From contig QANY01013428.1 in NCBI GenBank assembly GCA_003255025.1, positions 1 through 64,000 on the forward strand: a stretch of 64,000 bases of DNA. Reading direction: 5' to 3'. Each line of letters begins with the position of its first letter. Position 1 is the first letter of the stretch. Origin of the DNA: Datisca glomerata. Its lineage: Eukaryota; Streptophyta; Magnoliopsida; Cucurbitales; Datiscaceae. Positions 20,692-33,468 of the stretch are shown in pieces. The notes under the pieces are model-generated. The model had not been told where the DNA came from. It saw only the letters and a program-made list of their open reading frames with translations, and did no database searches. A program made the translations under genes and the position numbers.

Positions 20692-23600
20692 TATAGCAGG
20701 ATGGAATGTGAGGGGACTTAATGGTTCGCTTAAACAAGTGGATGTGAGGAAACTTTTCAGGAACTTTAACCTATATGTCTTTGCAGTGGTTAAGACCAAG
20801 GTAAAAGCCTATAGTTTTGTTGATATTGCTGAAAATATCTTTAGCAATTTGGATTTTGTAGCTAACTATGTCTCAGCCCTGGTTGGGAGGATCTGGATTG
20901 CTTGGGATAGAACCGTTGTCAGCTTGGCTGTAATAGACGCTTCTGATCAAGCCATGTTATGTAAGATTACTATTTTGAGTAATAACTTTAGTTGTTTTGT
21001 TACCTTCACTTATGCTTCAAACTCTAAACTTTCCAGGAGAGAATTATGGGCATTACTGGAGACCCAAAGTGTCACTTACTCATCATCACCATGGCTCCTT
21101 TTTAGGGATTTTAATGTCATTAAAAGCCATGTTGAGAAGGTTGAAGAAGTGGTGGGATGCACTGAAAGAATGAATGAGTTAGTGAGCACCTTTTCAACCT
21201 AGAGGTGGAAGATCTGGCTTACTGTGGTAGTCAGTTTACATGGGTTAATAAGCATCAGGATGGGACATTTATCATGTGTAAATTGGAAAGGGCCCTAGGG
21301 AATGTTCACTGGATTGAATCTTTCCCTAATGTCAAATGATATGTCACTCCACCGGGTATCTAGAACCATAGCCCCATTGTTTTACAGATGGATTCAACAC
21401 AATATAAACCTAAGATCACTTTTTAATTCTTCAACTTCTAGTTTGAGAGAGAGGGATTCTGGAAAGTTGTTGAGCAAGCCTAGAATACTCAGGTCCTTGG
21501 GTCAGCAATATTTCAAGTTAGTAAGAAGCTCAAAGCTATCAAAATAGCCTTAAGGTAATTTAATCAACAATCTTGTGGGGATATACCATCAAGAGCTAAG
21601 TTGACCAGAGCTCACCTTGACCATCTAAAAAAATGATTAGTAATGGACCCTACTAATGGGTCTCTCCTTGCCCAGTAAAGGGCAGCTAGCAAGGAGTTTA
21701 TTGAGGTTAGACTCGCTGAAGAATGTTTTTATAAGGAGAAGTCATGAGTCCAATGGCTCAACCTAGGAGACCAGAACTCCTCCTGCATTTTTCAAAGCAC
21801 GGAAAAGAATAGAATCAGATCCAAAATCATTCATTTAGTCCATCAAAGCTCTATCATTTCCTATCTTAAGGAGATCAATAGCCATATCCTACAGTACTAC
21901 ACTGGCCTACTGGGATCTCCTAACTTAGTGCATGATTTAAACTAGAGTATCCTTGAGAGGGCCCTCCCTAACAAACTGAATGACTCTCAAGCCTCAATTT
22001 TTACTTATCATCGAGGAGGAGATTAAGAATGCGATTTTCAGCATTGGTAGTTAGAAAGCACCTGGCCCTTGTGGCTTTCTAGCTAGCTTCTTTAAAATGG
22101 CTTCGTACATTGTTGGACAGGATGTCACAACCTCTATTCTTGAATTTTTTCAGTCCAGTCAGCTCTTAATGGTGGTAAATTCTACCGCCATTTCACTGAT
22201 TCCTAAGGTTCCCAACCCTATTTATGTTGGAGATTTAGGCCTATATCATGTTGTGATGTACTTTATAAGTGCATTACCAAAATCCTGGCCGAGAGGATGA
22301 AAATTCACCTACCTACCCTGATAAGTCAGAACCAAAATGCATTTATTCCTTGGAGAAGGATTGCAGATAACATCTTATTATCACAAGAACCCCTTAGAAG
22401 CTATCACAGGTCTTTGGGGATGCCTAGATGTACATTTAAAGTTGATCTTAGAAAGGCATACGATAGTATAAATTGGGACCTCATAAGCAAAGCCCTATAA
22501 TGCCATAATTTTTTAGACACCTTCATCACCTGGATTATGGATTGCATATCTTCTTCTTCTTACTCTATCAAGATCAATTGTGAACTCCATGGTTACGTCA
22601 AGGGAGCCAAGGGCATAAGACAGGGAGACTCCCTCTCCCCTTATATTTTTGTCATTATAATGGAGTTCCTCACTGGCCTTTTGAGCTTTGTAGCTTCAAG
22701 TTCTAAATTCAAATATCACTAAATGTTTGAGAAGTTGAAGGTGGTGAACCTTTGCTTTGCTGATATTCTTTTATTATTTTGCAAGGGGACCAAAGAGTCA
22801 ATTCAGATCATGAAGGAGACTTTAGAGATTTTTCAGGCAATGGATATTCTTCAGCCCAGCATCTAGAAGAGCCAGATCTTATTGTTAGGGGTCCAAGAGG
22901 AAGACTTTTTAGGTATTCAATCTATAATATACTTCCCTAAGGGCCACCTGCCTATGAGATACTTAGGAATGCCATTCACCGCTAAACTCTGCAAAGCTGA
23001 TTATGATACACTAATGAAGAGAATGACTGGAAGAATAAGGTCTTCGGACTCTAAATACATGTCCTATGCAGGTAGGCTTTAACTAATTAGGTAAGTGTTG
23101 TTGGCCATGTTCCAATTCTAGGTTGGTTTATTTATATTACCGGAGAAAGTGGTCAAGAAAGTGCAAGACATGCTGAGAAACTTCATGTGGAATGGGAATG
23201 AAACCAAGCATATTGTGGCTACGATCGCTTGGGATAATGTTTGTTGTCACAAGACCTAAGGGGGTTTAGGGCTTAGAAATTTAATCTTATATAATGAAGC
23301 GGCAGTTGTAAAACACGTGTGGTTTTCGGTCCTGCTCTCAAAACACTCCTTGTAAAAGAACTAGTACTAAGTGTACCTGATCAAGAAGAGCTCCATTTTC
23401 ATTCTTAATACCCCTTCTAATCTATCCTAGGTTTGGAGGAAGCTTATCAAATTAAGGAGTAAATTTCTGCCTTTCTACAAACCATGGTGGGTAATGGAAG
23501 AGAAATAAAACTGTTGACTGAACATTGGCACCCTTTGGGGACTTTGCTACTGAGATATGTTCAGACAATCGTATATGTTATTGGTTGGCATTTAGACATT

Positions 23601-24320
23601 AGAATTAGTGATATTATTCATAATGGATAGTGGCCCTGACCTACTTCTAGAGCTGGTAAGCTCATGGAAATTAGGGGTACCATCATGCCTCCCCCTTAAA
23701 CTGCTTTACCTGATTCTTGGACCTATACTGTAAGCTCCAATGGTTTCTTCTCCTCAGGTCATACCTATAGAGCCTTGGTACAGCCTAGGGAAAATTTAAG
23801 ATGGGAAAGATTAATTTGGTTCAAATTTAGTATTCCAAGGTGTAGCTTTATCTCTTGGTAGGTCATTATCAATAAGTTGGCCACTAGATAAAATTGCACA
23901 ATTAAATAAGTCTCAAGTTGGGGGTTTACTTGACCGTACCTTTTGCATCGGCCATGTTGAATCCAACTCTCATTTGTTCATTGGGAGTGATTATGCTAAA
24001 TCAATGTGGAGATCCCTCATGGAGAAGTGACCTGTAAAGCTTCAAACTAGACCCAAATGAACTTTTAATTATTATGGTGGAGCAAGGGTAAAATTTTGAG
24101 GGCATATTTACTTAGAGTTGCTTTTTCTTCCTTTGTGTACTACATTTGGAAAGAAAGGAACTCTAGAATATTCGAGGGAAAGCTTAGGGACAAGACAATA
24201 ATTTTAAAGCTAATTTCAGATAGTGTGAAACGCATGTTTTTTCATGCAAACGGTTTCAAGGAGGACATCATTGGTACCAACTTAGTTGAGCAATGGGACC
24301 TGAACCTAAACATTCTGTAA
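20684..24320 (+). pseudogene. LINE-1 ORF2 (endonuclease and reverse transcriptase)
   Basis: It begins ATG 20684, overlapping the ORF1 stop by 8 bases. The apurinic-type endonuclease runs to about 21300 (WNVRGLN near the start, LLFRDFNVI near 21105). Its usual Glu in the ETK motif reads Lys here (VVKTKV, codon near 20792). RT follows: APGPCGF near 22060, FKVDLRKAYDSINWDLI near 22440, GIRQGDSLSPYIF near 22615, then FADI at 22756-22767 where FADD is expected. A zf-RVT-like region lies at about 23750-24060, and a terminal piece ends with a stop at 24318-24320. Many stops and frameshifts separate these parts. Confidence 0.8.
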
Positions 24321-24944
24321 AGTGCGTGATTTTGTGATATTACTATTGTCTTATAAGCCCTATTTGTTAGAGCCCATCCTCCCCCCCCCCCTCAATTAAC
24401 CCATGGTATGGGGGTCTTTTTGTAATTAGGGCATGTCCTATATATTTTGTGTTGCATTTTATAAGTTGAGGGTCCTGTGTGATAAAAGCCCATTGCAATC
24501 ATGACTTGATCTGTTAGATACTTTATGTCCCAATTTACTACATGCAAGTACCTATGAGCTTATTTGTGGTGAACTTGGGGGTGAATTTATTTTGGTTTAT
24601 TTTCTTACTAATTATCTTGTACTCATAGAGCTTATTTATAAATGCATCTATATTTGTTGCTACGTGCCACTTGGACTTGGCTACGGATTTAATTTATGAT
24701 TTAGTGTTGAACTTAGTGTCGACCTTATATTTTGTAAGGGCTTATCTATAAAGGCCTCTCATAGAGCTAGAGAACAGTTGAACTTCTTGGTCATGTCCAA
24801 ACTGTTTTCTTTTGGTGTCGACTTTGGTTAACCTAAGTCTTAGGAGTATAGGTTTTACTTGTAAACGTTGCTTCCCTGGGGTATGCCCCTTGTAATTGTG
24901 TAAGTATCTTTTTGGTTAATATATTTTCATTTAATAGAAAAAAA

Positions 24945-26330
24945 AACTTATGGACCTTAAAATCTACGGTCATAGTCAAGTTCTGAACTGCTTGTAAAAA
25001 AATGTAAAACCCAAACCATGCACAACCATGAATCTAAAATGTTTGAATACCGAGAATTTTTTTCCTTTCCCATTATTTCTTGGATTTTGAACCAACAAAG
25101 AGTATATGTCAACTAAAAAATGTGATAACAAAACTCTCACTTTTCTTTCTTGCGAAAATCAGCTATTGTAGAGAGAAAAGATCTAAGGTTTCTTTGTAAT
25201 GTTACTACCTCTCAAAAGATGTCACCTAGTTAGCCCTAGAGATAGAGAGAGAGAAAACTTTCTTATTTAATTGACACCATACGGCTAGCTTAAATATATA
25301 TTAATTAGTAATATTTGTTTAATAAATAAGACCGAGTTAAACAATTGGTTGACTATAGGATATACATGTCGCGCCACTAATCACCGGCAACCTCATAACC
25401 CATATTCCATAAGCTAGTTAGAGGATCATATAAGGACAAAAATATTCTTGGCAAAATAATTAATAAAGTTTATCATTTAAACCCTAATATCATATTTATT
25501 AATTAATATATGCATTTGATTCCACTATAAAATCATAATTAAACTTTGCTCATATTTTATGATACTCAATGTAATTATCTTTGTTCTATTATTTATTATG
25601 ACATACCCCTCTGATAATATAGTACCATGTATAAATTGGTGAAGCACTATCGGCCTAAGGTTTATACACCTTTTATATACTTAAGTTCTAAATCTCATTC
25701 TAATGATTGACTATGATAATTTTCATACTTGATACTCCAAGTAAATTATCAAATCTCTAATATTTCATTAGAGATACTAATTAGGCGTTTAATTTACTAT
25801 GATCACATAAATGGGTTACCTAAGAGGTATTATCTCACTTACTTCAAAGTGTTTATGAAATTTATAATTGAGAATCTATGCATCCTCATCATCCTCCATT
25901 AATCAAGTCATTCAACTCATAAAATATGTTGACTGATAGAGTCTCACACACAGTAGATAAAAAACTAAGCTATTAAATATGACTTCACAACTCTCTTAAG
26001 ATTAAAAGCACTTATAACATAAATAACAATGAGTCATGATTTTCTTAAGATAGTACTTTACATAAAATCAAACTCATTAGTCATTTCAATCATTCAAAAT
26101 GTATTCGTACACTAACTAGATACTCTACCTAATGAGCAAGGTAAGTCAGTCAATATGATAGAGTTAATGCACTATAGTCTTCCAAGTAAAAGTGCCCAGT
26201 TTAAGTAAACTGTGAAAACAATTAGTTTTCAAGTCATAAAAAACTCTTGTTCGGTACTATGTTCTTATGGATTAAACTCCATAGGACAGAGAAACCAAGT
26301 GCTATATACTTGTAAACCTTTTATAAGATG
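24945..26330 (-). mobile_element. 3' LTR (main part) of copia-3
   Basis: It resumes directly after the LINE-1 A tract and aligns by eye with 30395-31610. It includes a short GA tract near 25240 and the blocks AAACTCTCACTTTT.TTTCTT and AAGATAGTACTTTAC. Point differences and small indels are frequent, so the element is not recent. The upper boundary is uncertain by tens of bases. Confidence 0.65.
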
Positions 26331-29300
26331 CTTGTGTTTACCATCAGAATATCAATTTATTATAATCCAAAAAAATGTCAATAGAAACATAAAATTCTCA
26401 TGCATTTAGTCAGAAATCCTAGCAATCTCCTAGTTTTCCTAAATCACATCTACAATCAAGTTATATCGCATGTTCTCTACGTGAGATCCAAAGACACTTG
26501 TGTAAATGGCTCCACCATGTTCTCTATTGATGCGATCTTATTGGAAGTTTCAATCTGAATACCCAACTAGTATGAGATCATCACCATGATAGACAAGAAT
26601 ATAATCTATCATTTTCCCAAGACACTTTAGTATATGTATTTTAGCTATCTTGTGCCCCCGTCCTAGATTCGACTGATATTTTCTTACAGAGCCTACTGCA
26701 ACACATATTTGGTCTAGTACACCACGTAGTATATATAATTCTTCAACAGGCTGAAGAATAGGGAACTTCCTTCATGTCATCTATCTCATCTTGTGTCCTA
26801 GGAAATTAATCCTTGGATAGATGAATTTCATGTCTTAGAATGTAACATACCTTTCATGTCATGTATCTGATCTTGTGTCCTAAGACATTGATCCTTGGAT
26901 AGATGAATTTCATGTCTTAGAATGTAACATACCTTTCTTAGAATCCTTCATTATGAACTATTTTTAGAATCTGATTTATAGACACAAATTAGGATAAATA
27001 TATCCTTCTAGATTTATGATTTCGAATGACCTTAACTATAAAGATATATTGCTTTTCCCATATCCTTCATATCAAACTTTTTGGACAAACATAACTTTAT
27101 GTTTGTTAACCCAACATAATGTTCAATGTGGAGAATGTTATCCATGTAAAGAACCACAAAAATTATTATGTTTCATTCCTTTCATTTTTACTCATATGGC
27201 TTACTATGACCTTGATCAAAATCAATAGATCGATTCCTTGATCAACATAATTCTAAGTCACCAATGCATGCTTACATTCAAAACTGAACTAATGCATTAT
27301 GTATATCATTTATTCCTATACTTAAGCAACAAATCCAAAAGATCGAGACATAAATATATTTTATTCAGGATTACCATGCAAGATAGCATTCTTAACATCC
27401 ATTTTCAAAAACTCATAAATGAAATGAGCTGCACTAGATACAATATCTTTATAGACATAAGGATGGATATTGGTGAAAGTATCTTCCCATACTCAATATC
27501 CTCTCTCTGATTATGCTATTGCACAATAAGCCTAGCCTATAAAGTTTTCACCTTATAATTACATCTCGCTTCCACCTGCAGATCTCTATCACCCAATCTC
27601 TAGGCTCTCTTCTACAACCTTCCATAATCTAGTGGATGTAATGGACTCCTTTTTAGATTTCACTTCTTGAAGCTAACAATTTTGTTTGCATCATTTACAA
27701 CTTTTATTTCGTATTTAAGATCTTAGTTATATTCCTCGGGGATTGGCTCATCTCTCCATTGAACATGAATCTCTCAGGTGGTTGTGATCTCCTCCCACCA
27801 TGACGTAGTTTTTGGATCTATTGTTCCTCATTTTCCTCCTAGATTACCATATCGATCTCTCCAAAGAACATATATTTCTCATATACATGATAATCGCTCT
27901 CACTACGACAAGGTTGTGCAATATTAGGAAGTACTTCATTCTTGTTGTCTTTGAAGGGATTGGCGGGCACCATTGTAGCACTCTTGACTAACTAGATTTC
28001 CAGTAACACGTGGATGTATCTATTATCAACTGGATGGCACAAGCCCTATCGGATAGTTTTTTTAAGATTGTGTTGTTTCTAGATATTCTATTTAAAATAT
28101 AATCATCTTCCAAGAGTACAATGTTTGTACTTACTACATTTCCATTCTTGATAATATAAAACAAATAACACATGATTCATTTTGCATAGCCTATATAGAA
28201 GTGCCCTTTTTGATTTTCCATCTAGCTTAGCAACATTCGTCCTTAGCACGTGTGATGGACATTCACATATATGATATTGATGTAAACTAGGTTTACGTCA
28301 TTTCTCAAATTTTATGTTGTTTTTTGTATTTGTCTTAAATGATGTTAGACTCAAAATACTTCATTTCTAAGGCTAATCCTTAATAGGAAAATAGGTCAGT
28401 TAAGTAACTTAGAATAGATCTCATCATCTCAAAAAGAGCTTATATCTCCTTATTATTTGACCTTTCTCTGGAAGACCTAGATGTAACCAACTAGGATGTA
28501 ATCCCATTTTTCAACAAGTAGTCAGCGAATGTTCTTAAGAGGTGTTCATCTCTTTAATCAAATTGAAAAGTTTTAGTTTGTCTATCTAATTCCTTATCCA
28601 CTTCCATTCTAAACTCTTTAATTTCCCAAAAACTTTTAGACTTGGAAAGCATAAGACAAAAATAGATGTATCTATAGCACACGTGAATAAAATTGGCATT
28701 CTACTCATAGTCACCTCTCACTTGAACTTTCACATGTCCACCTTAGCAACATACTTCAACGCTAATGTCACATACAACTACGTCTTTTTGTCTTAAAAAT
28801 ACTCCCAATCGTATTCCTATCCATAATAGATTCACTTACAAGTGAAAGTTCTAGAAGTAAAAGATTGTGAAACCCATCTTTTACTAGCCTTCGAATCCTA
28901 CTTAGATTATATGATAAAGACATATGTCGTAGATGTATGGTTAGCTTAATAAACCTTTATCTAGTATAATGTACTATGTATACCATTATTTTACTACATT
29001 TCACGCAACAAAGATTTTGAAATCATTATAATATCAAATATTAGTGCATACACATCTATCCAAAGAATAACATGCAATCCCTCTCATTTAGCTTCTTGGT
29101 TTCCTTTACAATTGCAAAGAAATATGGACGTGAATAATGATTGAAGAGCCTACATATTAGGATGCAGATGATTACTTTCTAATGAGATGTATGTCTTAGC
29201 TCTTTGTAGCTAAGAGAAGCTTTATAGGTATTTTTGTAGTATCCACTCTATCCACAGTAAAAGCATTTCCATAAGAATTTTTCTCCCTTTTTTCTTTATC

Positions 29301-30112
29301 TTCTTCATCTCTTTGGGCTAAGCCTAAGCCCAAAGAGATCTATAATCTCTTTACATTCTAACTCCCGGAATAAGTCGTATAAGAATTAAACATATTTGAG
29401 TGACAAGTCATATGATCTATGACTCCATAATCAATGGTTCAAGAATAATTTGAAAGGCAAGCAACATTTGAACTAGTTGAGTGAGCAAATGTAGAAAATG
29501 AAGAGAAATTATTTTGCTTGGAAAAATTGAAGAATAAGCATATTTGAGAGAGAATATGATTAACTAAACAAAGATATAAACAATATAGCAACAAAAGAGA
29601 GTTGAGTATGGCTTGAATTATTATATGGAAAATGATTGAAACGATGGCAAACTTGATTTAACCAAAATGGCCAAACGAAGAGAAAAAGAGCATTGTATCA
29701 GTATGAGATTGATGGGGAAAACTTGAACCACCATGAAATCTTTCTAAACCAGTGAAAACCAGTTTATAATCAGTTTGGTCTAGAGTGGTCGAAATTGATA
29801 TGAACCAAATAAAACGTGGATGAATCAGAATGAACCAGTCTACATTGTCGGGTCCTCATGAGATTTCATACAATTTAAGTAGGGCAGATCTTTCGGCAAG
29901 ATAAAAAAAGTATCCAAGGTGGAACTACTCACACAAAAAATGATGGTAGAAGGTTCAAAGTTTCAACCCACATCTGTGCCGGTTCTTTCGACTATATCTC
30001 TATAGAGGTTAGTAGCGTACTTGACAAATAAAGGTTGATTAAAAAGAGAAGGTCTGAAAAAATAAAGAATTCGATGAGGAAAGCTAGTTTGAAAAACTAG
30101 AGACTAAGGTTT
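26331..30112 (-). pseudogene. copia-3 gag-pol remnant
   Basis: Read right to left: a degenerate Gag zinc knuckle (KCFYCG then SGYYKNTY, with His and the last Cys changed) near 29230-29290; an integrase C-terminal piece (NGNVVSTNIVLLEDDYIL) at about 28040-28150; and an RT/RNase H junction (KMIDYILVYHGDDLILVGYS) near 26560-26620. The order matches Ty1/copia. Stops are dense, so this is an old pseudogene. The intervening RT is not legible to me. Confidence 0.6.
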
Positions 30113-30115
30113 TCA

Positions 30116-30134
30116 GAACCTTGCTTAGATATCA
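30116..30134 (-). other. degenerate primer-binding site of copia-3
   Basis: On the minus strand it reads TGATATCTAAGCAAGGTTC, close to the TGGTATCAGAGCAAGGTTC initiator-tRNA-Met site of many copia elements. It marks the junction between the right LTR and the internal region. Confidence 0.55.
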
Positions 30135-31680
30135 TATAGACTTTAATGAATTCTATTCATACTTCATAGAAGAAATGATTCCATATCTTTAAATCTATGT
30201 ATAAAGAGATAAAAGAATAAAAAATAAAATAAAGTCTTCTATATTCTACACTAGCATAATTATAAGGCTATATACAAGGAAATAGGTTAATTAAAACATA
30301 ATTTACTTATCATGAAAGATTTTCCTCATTTAACATTAGATCTTCAGCTTTTCTATTAAGGATTTTTTCATAAACAAATAAAAATTATAATTTGACATGT
30401 GAACTTAAAAAATTTGATCAAGGTCAAGGTTTGAATCTCAATCCATGTGTAAACCGCAACTCCTGGACTACTTTCCAAAAACATGAAACCCGATCCGTGC
30501 ACGACAATGAATCTCGAACAATGTGTGAATACAAAAACCATTTTATCTTTCTTGCCATTTCTTAGATCATCAACCAACATAGAATGTATGAGCACTCAAA
30601 AATGTGAAAACACAAACTCTCACTTTTGTCTCTTATGAAAATCTGCTAAGGTTGAGAGAAATGGTCTACAATTTCTTTGTTATCCTATAACTTCTCAAAG
30701 GATGTCATTTAGTTAATTAGCGAGAGAGAGTGTGAGAGAGAGCTTTTCTTATTTAAGTGACACCACACTGCTAGCCAAAAATAATATTGCGTATTAGAAT
30801 TAACTAAGTTAACTTTAATAAAAAAATTCATAAACTAAAATAAAACTAGGTTAAACAATCGGTTGATTATACAATATTCCTATATCATGCCACTAATCAT
30901 CGATCATGTTACAATCCAAAATCCATAGACTAACCTGGGAACCAATGGGACAAAAATATGCTTGTCTAAATAATTAATAAAGTCTACTGAAAAATCCATA
31001 ATCAGATTCATAATTTATTAATTATAATTAATTTCGTTATAAAATTATAATTGAACTCCAATCATATTCTATATTACTCGATGCAATTATCCTCCATAAT
31101 TTTGTTCCATGTATAATTAGGTGAAGTATTATCGGCTAAATGCTTATACAATTCTTATATCCTTATGTTTCAAATCTCGAAAGGCGCTCAAAAATGGGGC
31201 CACCAACACACAAAATATGTTAACTTATAGTGTCTCATCCATAGCAAATTGAAAATGATTAAGCTATTAAACATGAGTTCATAACTCTCAAGATTGAGAG
31301 CGCTCATAACATTAGAATAATGAGTCGTGATTTTCTTAAGATAGTACTTTACCAAAAATTAGACTCATTAATCATTTCAATGTATTCCAATAAATACATT
31401 AACTAAGTATTCCACCTAAGAACCAGTGTAACTCAGTCTGCATGTAGAGTTAATGCACTACAGTCTTCCAAGTAAGAGAACCCAGCTTAACTAAACTTTC
31501 AAAACAATTAAGTTTCAAGACATAAAGAACTCTTGGTATGTATCTTGTTCCTATGAGCTATACTCCATAACACCCATAAACTCAATACTATATTCTTGTT
31601 TGTCTTTACAATAATGTTTGCACGTAACATATGGTAGAAAACACAATTATTATACTTTTAGGGGAACAATCCTAGAGGCA
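30135..31680 (-). mobile_element. 5' LTR of copia-3
   Basis: It pairs with the block at 24945-26330. The first 230 bases beside the primer-binding site have no clear counterpart in the left LTR, either because that LTR lost them or because something was inserted here. A short GAGAGAGAG tract and the same landmark blocks occur in the same order as in the other LTR. Confidence 0.55.
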
Positions 31681-33290
31681 GAAGGATCTTACCTGCAGTA
31701 CATCACTTAGAAACTTGTCAAGACAACCATCTTGTCCATCAAGAAAGATATATACTCTATCCTCCTATAATATCAAATTAAGTTCAAGAACATTGGATTT
31801 GTGTGATAAAAGTTAATTTTTTCTCCGTAAATCTCGAAGATCATTGTAATACGTTTTAATAGACCACTACTTTGTCGCATTCAAGCCACCAGTCTGATGA
31901 TGTCCTATATTATTTTTGTTGTTGTGAATGTCGTATGAAGTTTCTGCTCATGCTTAGGTCTATGAAATTGACAAACCATCCTACCACAAGCAAGTTTTTC
32001 ACTCTCGTGAAAGTTGGATCTATCGATTGAGTTTGTGGAAGATCACCATTATTTTATCCTAATTTATCTTTACTAGAGATACAAATCTCAACAACTTGGG
32101 ACCATATGTGGTAGTGTCCAACTTGTGGCCAATCTGTGCAGAAGAATCATGGTGTTTAGATATGTGCCTGAGTCTGGGTTCATACTTGTGCCATTCAAGA
32201 TGCCAGATCTTCCAGGATTGAATTAATGAAGTTTCCTCACTATGTTTGGATTGTGGTGGTTAGTTCTCTCATAGCCACTTATATTTCAGATTTTTTTTGT
32301 TATGGTCTGAAGGTCTAGAAAGGATACTATTTTAGATAGAAAACTAAAAAGGAGCCAACTATAGATAAAGTAACTATAATCTCCCTAACAAATTAGTATC
32401 CAAGTAACTAGTTTTAACATTTCTAGTAGAAAGCGATGGGAGTATCTTTCACAATAGTAGCCAAAAGAACTATTTTTACACGCTGTTCATGTTGTATTAA
32501 TATATATTCAACAGTAGTATCTAAGGGAACTATTGCTAAAGGATGTTCATGTTGGTCAATGTAATAATAACTAATTAATTTATTGAAGATAAATAAGAGA
32601 TCATTATATCAATTACAATCATTATGAACTAAATAGTTTATTATGCAAAACTAAATAAAATAATTAACAAAGTTTTATAAAAATAATATCGCATGAGTAT
32701 TTAAGTTTCATACGAGAAAATTACTACCTTGAAGTTGAATTTAGATCCCTACCCTAATACAGTTAAATACCGAAACAAATTATATGGCATTAAGACAGAC
32801 CGATTATTATCATTATTATGTACAATGAAAAAAGTGATTAGGTGAGGTTCAATCCATGTACAAGTGGAGAAATTTTTTTAGGAAAACATTAAGAATCGAC
32901 AAATTTTAAGAAAAAAATTTAAAAATAACTAAAGGTGAAAATATAAAAAAAAAATAGAAAACAGCTAGCCAAACTCTAAAAAAATATGCTAAAAATAAGT
33001 TCTGAGTGTGTTACCGAAAAATGAATGTAATATTCAAATTTATATGATATATATTGTACATATAAAATATATCAGATATATAAAATATTTACAATTAAAA
33101 ACTGAAGCGAGTTGCGCAACCGTCCAAATTTTATTTGCACGTAGTGACCGTTTTTATTTTTTTTATACATATGATATTTTTTATGATTTTTGAAAAAAAT
33201 GACATTTATGATCAATTACTTCAATTTCAAATTTTTACTAGAATCACTCGCGAAGACCTTAGTGAGAGAGACTCTTTATTACGAGATTAA
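31681..33290. other. intergenic region downstream of the MATE gene
   Basis: No supportable gene. It holds copy 2 of the dispersed repeat (about 32300-32391, ending CTCCCTAACA like an LTR start on the minus strand). It also has two diverged copies of a roughly 70-bp unit ending GTTCATGTTG (about 32445-32490 and 32510-32555). The rest is AT-rich. Confidence 0.5.
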
Positions 33291-33419
33291 TTAATTAAGG
33301 ACATAAAGCCACAAAATAATTTGGGGGCATACCTCTTGATCCCAATCAGTGCACGTGATTAATGTAACGAGTGCTATAACTTGTACACAAAGTCCGCATA
33401 CTATTCCCATCCACAGCCC
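33291..33419 (-). CDS. MATE exon 7 (last, 42 codons and stop)
   Basis: Acceptor TTAAACAG, phase 0. [20 protein letters not shown] is the usual last helix, followed by TDWDQEV and a short divergent tail ending at TAA 33291-33293. A minus-strand AATAAA lies 12 bases after the stop (33274-33279). Confidence 0.85.
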   Translation of the reverse strand, partial: GLWMGIVCGLCVQVIALVTLITCTDWDQEVCPQIILWLYVLN

Positions 33420-33437
33420 CTGTTTAAACATTACTTC

Positions 33438-33468
<31 letters not shown>

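Larger units (their letters stand above)
18185..24944 (+). mobile_element. L1-type LINE (LINE-1 here), near full length
   Basis: A plus-strand non-LTR retrotransposon of about 6.8 kb has ORF1, ORF2, a 3' untranslated region and a terminal A tract (24936-24944). It interrupts the left LTR of copia-3. An imperfect duplication brackets it: ACTTGTGGATCTTAA at 18170-18184 and ACTTATGGACCTTAA right after the A tract. Stops and frameshifts in both ORFs, plus changes in two catalytic motifs, make it inactive. Its 3' UTR is shared with a truncated copy at 48598-49258. Confidence 0.8.
18146..31680 (-). mobile_element. Ty1/copia element (copia-3) carrying an inserted LINE
   Basis: Two long similar blocks lie at about 24945-26330 and 30395-31610. 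They share, in order, blocks such as TCTCACTTTT.TCTCTT, GTTAAACAATYGGTTGA, TTTTCTTAAGATAGTACTTTAC and GAGTTAATGCACTA.AGTCTTCCAAGTAA. They flank a minus-strand copia pol remnant, so they are its LTRs. The left LTR is split: its first bases (AAACAAATAAAAATTAT, at about 18146) lie on the far side of a plus-strand LINE. A degenerate primer-binding site at 30116-30134 sits beside the right LTR. Outer boundaries are approximate. Confidence 0.65.
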
